Of a stretch of 58,694 nucleotides of DNA, positions 29,901 through 37,351 are shown in pieces. The notes beneath the pieces were generated by a model. The model was not told the origin of the DNA and ran no database searches. It saw only the letters and a list, made by a program, of their open reading frames with translations. How positions within the stretch are numbered: position 1 is the stretch's first letter; each line of letters opens with the position of its first letter. The translations under genes were made by a program, and so were the position numbers. The DNA comes from Phycisphaerae bacterium (lineage in GTDB: Bacteria > Planctomycetota > Phycisphaerae > Tepidisphaerales > Tepidisphaeraceae), in NCBI GenBank assembly GCA_025924315.1, contig JAICIO010000029.1:1-58694 (forward strand). Direction: 5' to 3'.

Positions 29901-30323
29901 CATGACCCCACCGACGAGAATTCTTCCGCTATGATCAATCACGACGTCGGTCGCACGGATCGGGTCGAGCCCCTGGAAGCTTGAAAACAACAACACGCCA
30001 TTGTGGCCCCAGGTGCCATCGGGCGTTCCATCAGCGTTATAGCGCGCGACCGCCCATTGCTCTGAGGTGCCAAACGTGGCGCTTCCGGCCACGACGACTT
30101 TGCCGTCCGCCTCAACGGCGACGTCGTTTCCATGAAGTGTCACCTGATCCAGCGACGTTGTGGCTTCGCCATCGCCGCCGAACGTCGTGTCGAGATCACC
30201 GGCGCCCGTCAGCAGTACACGACCCTCGAGCTGCTCGATGACCTCGCGGAGGCGCGGCGCATCATTTAGCCTAAAGACATTGGAACACCGTCGACCCAAG
30301 TCACGAAGTGCGACGCGTAACAT
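26928..30323 (-). CDS. LEPR-XLL giant protein: delta-60, Calx-beta, SdrD-B, RTX (paralogue of 14129-17500)
   Basis: Start ATG 30323 has GAGGGAG five bases upstream; the reading 21 codons longer has no support. 1131 residues. The tag is VIEQLEGRVLL (28-38), followed by TGAGDLDTTFGGDG, the first delta-60 unit. Then come delta-60 repeats to about 470, a Calx-beta domain (RVYFTIGGTATLFP to RDDDHQIGG), three SdrD-B-like domains (FNDADASTSFDNNE, FRDSDGDGVWDANE, FNDLDGDRTRDVQN) and RTX nonapeptides (GGAGADKLTGGSGRNIILGG), ending DEVVVDV. This is the same order of domains and nearly the same length as 14129-17500, so the two are paralogues on opposite strands about 10 kb apart. It converges on 24355-26874 with only 53 bases between. 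Calcium binding through RTX is likely. Confidence 0.93.
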   Translation of the reverse strand: MLRVALRDLGRRCSNVFRLNDAPRLREVIEQLEGRVLLTGAGDLDTTFGGDGEATTSLDQVTLHGNDVAVEADGKVVVAGSATFGTSEQWAVARYNADGTPDGTWGHNGVLLFSSFQGLDPIRATDVVIDHSGRILVGGVMKSGFGWDELFIARYLPNGTLDPSFSGGAVRGFFNEFDTRGAVYSDISDLLIEDDGKIIVTGSCTKFDLDGNDSDFAIKRLNEDGTADKTFGADGDFGSGTRFSFGAFDTVHAAAIDYSGTPATNTHWGSIVMVGETGDDFSLGSEKFAFARITPDGHLDSSFSGDGKLSVPFVGEYNYSVATGVVVQPTGNYVIAGTVGVDRDHTHVGLIRLTEDGSGDPSFGYTNGQTEIHFGHTDEGSGDLIIGHTGKLIVSSSTFETGIACMDTEGKLDPLFSGDGVVVTSVGSSSAATAMGLAPDGKFVVGGDGGFAAARFFDRGATVAVTSVDSIATEAGETQASFFVTRAERLPYPTRVYFTIGGTATLFPLRVLDRPDYTLDGFTDIDPIQAYVDIPADETFAPVFLTAVDDTRVETDETATFTIPENIPGVVDLSTPTSVTLSIRDDDHQIGGSVFNDADASTSFDNNESGLSGWTVYIDANSNNILDAGERTTLSDPTGQYAFGGLAPGSYFIREVRQSGWRQTLPIGSQDPSFAAPSYLVNLATATDQKNNVNFGNTQLVAVYGKVFRDSDGDGVWDANEDPLAGARVYNDTNGNNTLDTDEPFSLSAVTGDYALNLPAGALRIRVAAPVSTSSFVQTLPVSNGSYAITLAAGQTTNNRNFGLKPLTTGRTLTSISGNVFNDLDGDRTRDVQNPVEPDLVGWTVFLDLNKNGKLDAGEPTQVTNDSGNFTFANLTSGVKYRVREVLQAGWVQSTLNPQDITLADGEAATVQFGNRSTAPFLDGGGNLFIYGTGGNDTIRVDVKKGQLRVTVNDVLFNNFSPTGQLVIYALDGKDEVTLTDAVTRDAVIYGGAGADKLTGGSGRNIILGGDDNDVLTGGSQRDLLIGGNGADVLRGGGEDDLLIAGTTVFDDDLSALVSLQQQWSSSDDYGTRSSNVQITLNETTAFDDTAADSASGNAGNDLFYANTDSGGGLVADLLSDKAADEVVVDV

Positions 30324-30487
30324 GGCCACTCCCTCGGTGAGATGTGTGATGAAGGTGAAACGCCGCCCTGAACGGCAGTTCCACAAAGTTGCGGCCCGAT
30401 CTTACCCCCCGGCCCTGAGCAACATAGGGAAAAATCTGATGTGATCTAACTTAAATTCGATTACCGATCTGACTCGGGTAAGGCGGA

Positions 30488-32755
30488 TTACGCGAGAACG
30501 CTGTCCACTATGCGATCGGTCGCTTCTTTCCGACTGAGCGTCAGCGGCGACGCATTGGCGATGCCGATCATGGAAGCCCCGAGAGGCGTCGATAGCGCCA
30601 TCGTCGCCGGCGCTTCGATGTGTTTGCCGAAATTCGCGGCGAGGACGTTGAAGTCGGTGATCGTGATCGTGCCATCGGCGCTGTAGTCGTAATTGCCTTG
30701 CGACCACGTTTGGCCCGTCTTTCCGAAGTTGGCGGCGAGGATATTGAAGTCCTGGATATCCACAGTTTGGTTGTGGTTGCCATCGGCAGCGAGGATCGTG
30801 AAATCGTAGTTCGACGCCGAACCGTTCTTTCTGCCGGTCGCATCCGCAACCGAACCCGGCAGGACTTGAAGCCGATACGCGCCGTTGGCGAGCAGCTGTG
30901 GCAGCTTGAGCACGACAGTGGATTGTCCGTTCGCCGTTGAGGTCGTCATCGAAAACGGCGTGGCGACCGGCGCCCAAATGCCATTGAGATATTCGAATAG
31001 AACGAAGTCGCCGTTCTGAAGCGACGCGCCGAGGTCGTAGGTGAAAGTGACGTTCAGCGCCTGCTGGTCGTCGACATCAAGCGAAGCGGAAGCAACGCCC
31101 ACATCCGGCGCGGCGTAGATGCCAACATCGACCAGCGCGCCCTGATTTGCGTAGACCTGAACGCTGCGGCCGTCAAAGCCTCTGCGCGTATTGAGCCAAC
31201 CGTCAGTCGTGTCAACGCGGATGTCGGTCGAGGTGCTGCTTCCGGTGCTGGGCATGTCCGCCAGGATGTATCGCCCATCCGCACCCGAAACCGCGAAGGC
31301 CTCGCTCGAATCGCGAACGCCGTTGTGGTTGTAGTCGATGTAAACGATCTGTCCCGGCATGAGCGCTTCGCCGACATCCCAGCGCGAATTGCGGTTCACG
31401 TCGTTAAAGATGACGCCGGTGACATGGGCGTGCGTGCGCGACGACGGCGCATTGTCGATCATGCCGAGCGACCCGAGCGGGATGTTGCTGTTGTTGTTCG
31501 TCCAGGTCTTGCTGGCGAAGGCGGGAAAGCTGGGATTGACCGCGTAGTTGTTCCCATCGAGCGGGCGCACCGCGAACGTGCCGTTGGGGACGGCAAACGA
31601 GAAATTGCCGGTCGTGTTGGTCGTCGTGGTCGGCTCGCCGCTATCGAGCGCGCCGTTGCCGTTGACGTCTGCGTACACCGTGATGTTGGGGATGAAGTAC
31701 TCGCCGGTGTTGAAGACGTTGTACCCGTTGAGGTCGGCAAAGATGCGTCCGCTGGCGATATTGCTGGCCGGGACCACCAGGTCATCGCGCCCGAAACCGT
31801 TGTAGGTGGTGGCGCCGCCATAAACCCGGAAATACGAGATCACCTGCCCCGATGGAGTTCGCACACGGAGGTTGAATGAATTGGCAAGCTGGTTGTCGAT
31901 GAGCGCGTAATTGCCGGACGAATCGGTCACGGCAGACGGCTCGCCCGTGTCGAGTGCGCCGTTTTTGTTCATGTCGGCAAAAACGGTCCATCCGGCGAGC
32001 ACGCTGTCGGCGGGATCCAGCAATCCGTTGCCGTTCACATCGTTCGCGAGCGTTCCCGCGAGGTTGTACGTTCCGTGTTGGCCCAGCGGATCGGGGAAGT
32101 TTCCGATGCCGCCCTGAATCGTGCGCGTCACGCCGTCCGGTGCGGTGGTGTTCACCCAACCCAACGGTGGCGCCAGGCGCATCGTGTACGTCCCGCCGCG
32201 GAGGTCGAGCTCCGCCGAAGATCCGTCGGACGCGGATGCCGGCTCGTTCGGATCCATGACGCCGTCGCCGTCGAGATCGGCCCAGAGCGTGCGATTGTAC
32301 GTGCTATTCTCGTTCGAATCCTGAGTGCCGTTGCTGTTGGTATCGTCGAACGAGCGCGCGGAGTATTTACCAATCCGCCAAGCGCCGAAATTCACGCCGA
32401 GAATACCGAAGCCGTTTTGCACCGTTACGATTTGATATCCCGTGGACGGCGCGCTCGCGACGTACCCGCCGGGAATGATTGCCCGGATCATGTACGTCCC
32501 ACCCGTGGCAAGCGACAGGTGGTAACTCGTCGCGTACGGCGCTTCTGTGGCGGAGGGTTCACCGCTGTCCAGCACGCCGTTGCGATTGAGGTCGGCGTAA
32601 ATGGTGGTCGTCCAGACCGGCGCGGTTTCGCCGCTCTCGAGCGTGCCATTGGCATTCACGTCTTCCATGATCGCGCCGCTGACCGATGCCGTCAGCAAGC
32701 GGCGCGGCTCGAGCAGTTCGACGAATTGGCGTTGAAATGTGCGCTGTCGATGCAA
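30488..32755 (-). CDS. LEPR-XLL SdrD-B repeat protein with dockerin-like C-terminus
   Basis: TTG 32755 is taken as start: GAGGGG lies six bases upstream, and translation from here gives MHRQRTFQRQFVELLEPRRLL, the usual short basic N-terminus and tag. The longer frame to 32956 would overlap the next gene and begins with unrelated sequence. 755 residues. Five SdrD-B-like domains fill residues 25-540 (MEDVNANGTLESGE, FDDTNSNGTQDSNE, ANDVNGNGLLDPAD, FADLNGYNVFNTGE, FNDVNRNSRWDVGE), each a beta-sandwich with a calcium-type loop. An Ig-like domain and dockerin-like loops (about 654-711) follow, then the tail TDRIVDSVLA. In Gram-positive adhesins SdrD-B domains act as rigid stalks; the same structural role is inferred here. 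Confidence 0.91.
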   Translation of the reverse strand: MHRQRTFQRQFVELLEPRRLLTASVSGAIMEDVNANGTLESGETAPVWTTTIYADLNRNGVLDSGEPSATEAPYATSYHLSLATGGTYMIRAIIPGGYVASAPSTGYQIVTVQNGFGILGVNFGAWRIGKYSARSFDDTNSNGTQDSNENSTYNRTLWADLDGDGVMDPNEPASASDGSSAELDLRGGTYTMRLAPPLGWVNTTAPDGVTRTIQGGIGNFPDPLGQHGTYNLAGTLANDVNGNGLLDPADSVLAGWTVFADMNKNGALDTGEPSAVTDSSGNYALIDNQLANSFNLRVRTPSGQVISYFRVYGGATTYNGFGRDDLVVPASNIASGRIFADLNGYNVFNTGEYFIPNITVYADVNGNGALDSGEPTTTTNTTGNFSFAVPNGTFAVRPLDGNNYAVNPSFPAFASKTWTNNNSNIPLGSLGMIDNAPSSRTHAHVTGVIFNDVNRNSRWDVGEALMPGQIVYIDYNHNGVRDSSEAFAVSGADGRYILADMPSTGSSTSTDIRVDTTDGWLNTRRGFDGRSVQVYANQGALVDVGIYAAPDVGVASASLDVDDQQALNVTFTYDLGASLQNGDFVLFEYLNGIWAPVATPFSMTTSTANGQSTVVLKLPQLLANGAYRLQVLPGSVADATGRKNGSASNYDFTILAADGNHNQTVDIQDFNILAANFGKTGQTWSQGNYDYSADGTITITDFNVLAANFGKHIEAPATMALSTPLGASMIGIANASPLTLSRKEATDRIVDSVLA

Positions 32756-32831
32756 CAAATTCCCCTCGTGGAAACAACAACCGCGAATAGTACCAGAACG
32801 GTCAATTGTTGGCGCATTTCCCGTGGTTTTT

Positions 32832-35800
32832 CTAAAGAACTTGATCGACCCATCGTTGGTCGTCTGGCTCACCGAATGAAGTCGCCTGAACGACAGTGCC
32901 GGGAACTTGCGATCCGAGCGACTGCGGTAGCGTCGGCGCGTCAAGATGCTTCCCAAAATTCGCAGCGAGGATGTTGAAGTCGGTGATGCTTACGACGCCA
33001 TCGGAACTGTAGTCGTAGTTGCCTTGCGCGAAGGTCTGTCCGCTCTTTCCGAAATTGGCGGCGAGGATGTTGAAGTCCTCGATCGCGACCGTGCGGTTGC
33101 CATCACCGTCGGCGGCGAGGACGTAGAAGCTAAACGTGTAATCCGACTGCATCGCGTTCGGCACTGTATCGTGAATGCCGCTCGCACTGATTATTGCCGA
33201 GTAATTATCGTCCGGCAGCAAGGCGTTGCTCGGGAACGTCCAGGTCGCGGTCGCGTTTGCGTATGCGAAGGTTGCGTTGGCGAGCGAGACGATCTGCGCG
33301 GATGAGTTCTGGAGCTGCAGGCTCGATTTTGTGACAGTCGTCCCGACGTCTTCGCTGAACGTGACCGCGATGGTCATCTGCGTTGAACCGGCAGGATCGA
33401 ACGCCGACGAGATCACGCGCGGGGGGAAGACATCGGGCACCGTTTCGATCCCGCTGTAGGTAACGGTCTTGCGGTTGCTCGACGTGACCTGCCCCGCGCC
33501 GGTGGCGCCCGGAATGAGCGTGAGATCCGTCGCGCCGCCGGCCGTGATGTTGAGCTGATCGCCAGGCGAGGTCGGCGGCGTCGGAGAACTTCCGCTGATC
33601 GAGATTGCGGCGCCGGCGCGCGGCGTGATGTCGAAGATGTCGCTTCCGGTTCCGCCGTTGAGCGAGATCGCTTCCACGTTCGAATCAAAGACGTGCCTGG
33701 AGTCGTGGATTTCGGTGTCATTCACCGTGTAGTGAGACGCCGAGGTGCTGGAGTTGAAGACGACGCTGTCGGAATCGGCGCCGCCGTCGAACGCGAATCT
33801 CCCGGTTGTCCCGACGCTGACGGTAAGGGTGTCGTTGCCTCCCTCGCCATTCAGGGTCGGCATTGGTGAAGATGGATTGGGACCGAGGGTAAACGTATCC
33901 GCGCCGTCGCCGGCGTTTGCGGTGAGCGATATCGTTGAAGAGTTTCCAAGATCCACGTCGAAATTCTCGGCCGCCGATGTGCCGCTCAGGGCAATCTGCT
34001 CGATCGTCGCGTAGCTGACGCTGTTCCCGTTGTTGCTGAAGCCGTTGAACGTCACCAGGATGGTGCCGGTTTCGCGGACGAGATCGGTTCCGGCGCCGCC
34101 GATAATTGACGCGTAATTCTTCGAAGTATCCGTGATCGTGTTTGGTGATGGCACGTCGAACGTGTCGTTGTCGTTTCCGCCCTGCAATGAGACGCGTACG
34201 GTGCCGTTTGATCCGCCGCCATGCGCCGAGGTGAGCGTGTCGTTTCCGTCGCCGCCATCGAGCGTGTAAAGCGTTGGATCGATGAGCTTATCGCCGGAGA
34301 GGTTGTCGTCGCCGGCTCCGCCGCTCACGGTGACGCGCTCCGCCGAGAAGGTTGCGCTCCGCGTTCCACTGATCAGGCTCGGTGTGACGGCGAGCGTGTC
34401 ATTTCCCGTGGTCGCCGTGTAATTGAACGTGTCACTCCCGGCGCCGCCGGTGAAGTTCACTTGCTGCGCACCGGTCGCGGTGATGATCCCCTGATCGGCG
34501 TCATCGCCTCCATCGATGCTCAGCGCGCGCAGCAGATCATCGCCGGCGGTGACATTCAGCGTGTCGAAGCCCGCGCCGGCTTCGATCGTTCCGCCTGGAA
34601 TTCCACCGGCGCCAACTGTGATGTTGTCGTTGCCACCTTGCATGAGCACTTCGACGCGATTGATCTGGGCCGCCGTATACGTCCGCGTCACACCATTCAG
34701 CGTGGCCGTCAACACGCCCGCGCTGGTTGAAAGATTCACCGTATCCGCCGCGGAACTGCCGATCACCGAGAGCGCGCCGCCTGAGTCGAGGTTCTGTCCC
34801 GTGACCAGGATTTCCGAGAGCAGCGAAGGCATGCCGGTGGCCGTATCGGTCACCGTAATGGACTGCCGCCCCGGCGTGTTCAGCGGGATGTTGAACGTGT
34901 GTTGCCCGGCATCGGCCGCGGTAAAGGTGTAATCGGCTGGAAGACCCGCCGCTGCGTCCGTGCTGTCGAAGTGGATCATGCCACGATAGGAAGCGTCGGT
35001 TGTTCCGTCCGGCTTCTGTGCGGCGACGACAACTGTCTCGGTCGCGCCCGGCACAATGCTCGTGGCGGAGCTCGTGATGACCGGGCGGGTGATCAGCGGA
35101 TAGATCGAAGTCGCTGTCGCGGACGGCAAGACCATCCACTTCCCGTCGTCGCTTAACCCGACCCCGTACACCGCCGGCGCGCTGATCGGGAACTGCGACA
35201 TCAGCGTCCAGTTCGTGGTGTTGTAGACCGAAACGAGCGTGTTCTGAAACTGGTAAAGGATATCGCGCACCGGATCGAAGATTCCGCCCGTCACGCCGTT
35301 GGAATTGACCGGCTGTAGCGACGCATCGACAATCCCTTTTGACGAAGAGAGCAGCGTTCCGTTGTGGTTGATTGATCCGACATAAAATGGCGACGACGGG
35401 GAGCTGCTTCGAATGGGAAACGTGTTCGTCTTCGCGTCGTAGACGCCGTATGGATAAGCGCTGCTGTTCGGCTCGCTGATGAAGACGATGCTTCGGTCGC
35501 CGCCGCGGACAAAAGACGTGTCTTGCTCGATCGACCCGAAGTCCGTGCGGACTGTGATCGCGCCGGTCGTAAGATCCAGCTGTCGTAGCGGCACACTTCC
35601 CGAGCCGTTGAAATCCGAGCTGAAGAGAACGATGTTGCTCGACGGAATGACGACGTCGTATGACCCGCCTTGAAGCTCGCCAAAGGCGGGGAATGAGTAG
35701 GTGTCCTGCTTGAATGTGCCGGTGGCGAGATCGACTTCGTCAATCCATCCTTGCGTGACCGATCGATAATCGATTCCGACGAACAATCGCGAACCGTCGG

Positions 35801-37277
35801 GCGTAATGTCCATCCCGTTGATCGGGTTGCCGATCACGATCGGAGTGAGCAGCTGCTGCGCGTTTGGATCATATCGCTCGATCGTTCCGTTTGCCGTCGC
35901 GAAGTAGAACAGGTTGCGGGTTGGATCGAAGAGCCCTGACTGCACAACAACCGGGATGTCGAGCCGGGCATTGAGCGCGTGCAGCGTGATTGAAGCGGAT
36001 GCAGTGAAGTTGCCCGCCGTATCGGACGCCTGCAGTTGCTGAGTCCCCGTCGAACGAAACGTCGTGGTGAACGTATGAACGCCCGCGTCCGCCGCCGTGA
36101 ACGTGTACGCCGGCGGAAACGATGCGCGCACGTCCGACGACGTCAGCTGAACCGTCCCACGATAGCCCGTCGCGATATTTCCCCCGGCATCCTTGACCGT
36201 CAGGGTGAATGACTGCGTTCGACCGGCAATACCATAGGTCGTCAGATTTGAAATGAAAGCTTGCGCCGCGATTCCATCGCTAATGGGAAGATCGACAAGC
36301 TGAACCGTTTTGCCGTCAGCACTGACCACCGCCGCCTCGGTTCCGGCGCTATTGATGCTCATCGAGCCGAGCGGACCGCCCCCGCCATTCACGGCGGTGA
36401 CGCCCGAAAGCGTGTAGAGCGCATTCCAGGTGTTCGTGTCGTACGCCGTCAGCACGCCAGCGCCTGCGGGCGCGACATAGAACTGATTGCGTGCGGGATC
36501 AAAGGCGAACGCGGTGTTGATGAAATTGAAATTTCGAACCGCCGACAGGTCTTTTGTGACGATCTGAAGTCCGTTTCCAAATGTCTGCGTGGCAAAGAGC
36601 GATCCGTCTGCGTTGGCCATCGGAATCAGCGAAGCGCCGACCGTGTCCGTCTCGGTGCCCTTTGCGAGGATTGTGCCGGTGGCGACGGAGTACGTTTCCA
36701 GCCCCGAGGTCGTATATCCGATCGCGAGATAGTTCCGATCCTCGCTTCGGCCGAGCATCGTGCGATATTCGAGACTGAGCACCGGGCTGCGCGAGACGGC
36801 GTTGGTTGTTGTGTTGATGATCGCGACGCTGTACGTCGTCTGCGATGTCCCCGCGTCGGCTGTCACATACGCGTTGCCATCCGATCCAATCACCAAATCC
36901 CAGGATGCTCCTTCGTATTGCAGCTTTGGATAAACGATGTTGGTCGTCTGCCCCGTTGTGAGATCGATCTTGTGAACGGTATCGTTGGTACCGTTGAATT
37001 GGCGCTCGGTGAGAAAGAGCGCGGATCCATCAGCGGTGATGTCGCCGGGCCCGAGTGATCCGCCGATCGTCCACGGCGCCAGCATTGTCTTCGCTGCGAT
37101 GTCGTACCGCTCGACGGTGCCGCTCGACGTGGGGATGTAGATCAGGTTCCGCGCATTGTCGAAGATCGCCGCCTGCGCACCGGTGACCGGCAGCGTGGTG
37201 ACGCTGAGCAAGACGCGGCATTCCAGCTTCTCGATGAGGAATGGTTTCTTCTTCCCCAGAACGCTTCGATACGGCAC
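32832..37277 (-). CDS. LEPR-XLL double-propeller protein with RTX-like repeats and dockerin-like C-terminus
   Basis: GTG 37277 has AAGGGG six bases upstream, so it is preferred to the ATG 17 codons earlier. 1481 residues. The tag is LIEKLECRVLL (14-24). Two copies of a block follow, each a YVTN/WD40-like propeller (NLIYIPTSSGTVERYDI; NLFYFATANGTIERYDP) and an Ig-like domain (YTFTAADAGVHTFTTTF; YTFTAADAGQHTFNIPL), which is an internal duplication covering most of residues 25-850. A long glycine/aspartate-rich stretch (GGNDNITVGAGG, GGAGDDNLSG, GGTGSDIFDI) resembles RTX repeats. An Ig-like domain and dockerin-like loops (about 1386-1443) follow, then the tail DQRWVDQVL. It is the only clear case here with both RTX-like and dockerin-like modules. 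Confidence 0.91.
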   Translation of the reverse strand: MPYRSVLGKKKPFLIEKLECRVLLSVTTLPVTGAQAAIFDNARNLIYIPTSSGTVERYDIAAKTMLAPWTIGGSLGPGDITADGSALFLTERQFNGTNDTVHKIDLTTGQTTNIVYPKLQYEGASWDLVIGSDGNAYVTADAGTSQTTYSVAIINTTTNAVSRSPVLSLEYRTMLGRSEDRNYLAIGYTTSGLETYSVATGTILAKGTETDTVGASLIPMANADGSLFATQTFGNGLQIVTKDLSAVRNFNFINTAFAFDPARNQFYVAPAGAGVLTAYDTNTWNALYTLSGVTAVNGGGGPLGSMSINSAGTEAAVVSADGKTVQLVDLPISDGIAAQAFISNLTTYGIAGRTQSFTLTVKDAGGNIATGYRGTVQLTSSDVRASFPPAYTFTAADAGVHTFTTTFRSTGTQQLQASDTAGNFTASASITLHALNARLDIPVVVQSGLFDPTRNLFYFATANGTIERYDPNAQQLLTPIVIGNPINGMDITPDGSRLFVGIDYRSVTQGWIDEVDLATGTFKQDTYSFPAFGELQGGSYDVVIPSSNIVLFSSDFNGSGSVPLRQLDLTTGAITVRTDFGSIEQDTSFVRGGDRSIVFISEPNSSAYPYGVYDAKTNTFPIRSSSPSSPFYVGSINHNGTLLSSSKGIVDASLQPVNSNGVTGGIFDPVRDILYQFQNTLVSVYNTTNWTLMSQFPISAPAVYGVGLSDDGKWMVLPSATATSIYPLITRPVITSSATSIVPGATETVVVAAQKPDGTTDASYRGMIHFDSTDAAAGLPADYTFTAADAGQHTFNIPLNTPGRQSITVTDTATGMPSLLSEILVTGQNLDSGGALSVIGSSAADTVNLSTSAGVLTATLNGVTRTYTAAQINRVEVLMQGGNDNITVGAGGIPGGTIEAGAGFDTLNVTAGDDLLRALSIDGGDDADQGIITATGAQQVNFTGGAGSDTFNYTATTGNDTLAVTPSLISGTRSATFSAERVTVSGGAGDDNLSGDKLIDPTLYTLDGGDGNDTLTSAHGGGSNGTVRVSLQGGNDNDTFDVPSPNTITDTSKNYASIIGGAGTDLVRETGTILVTFNGFSNNGNSVSYATIEQIALSGTSAAENFDVDLGNSSTISLTANAGDGADTFTLGPNPSSPMPTLNGEGGNDTLTVSVGTTGRFAFDGGADSDSVVFNSSTSASHYTVNDTEIHDSRHVFDSNVEAISLNGGTGSDIFDITPRAGAAISISGSSPTPPTSPGDQLNITAGGATDLTLIPGATGAGQVTSSNRKTVTYSGIETVPDVFPPRVISSAFDPAGSTQMTIAVTFSEDVGTTVTKSSLQLQNSSAQIVSLANATFAYANATATWTFPSNALLPDDNYSAIISASGIHDTVPNAMQSDYTFSFYVLAADGDGNRTVAIEDFNILAANFGKSGQTFAQGNYDYSSDGVVSITDFNILAANFGKHLDAPTLPQSLGSQVPGTVVQATSFGEPDDQRWVDQVL

Positions 37278-37351
37278 ATGCGACCCCTTCCGGAACCGAG
37301 GCAGTTGATCCCTGCCCGAGCGAAGCACAATGGTACCGTGACGATCGCGGA

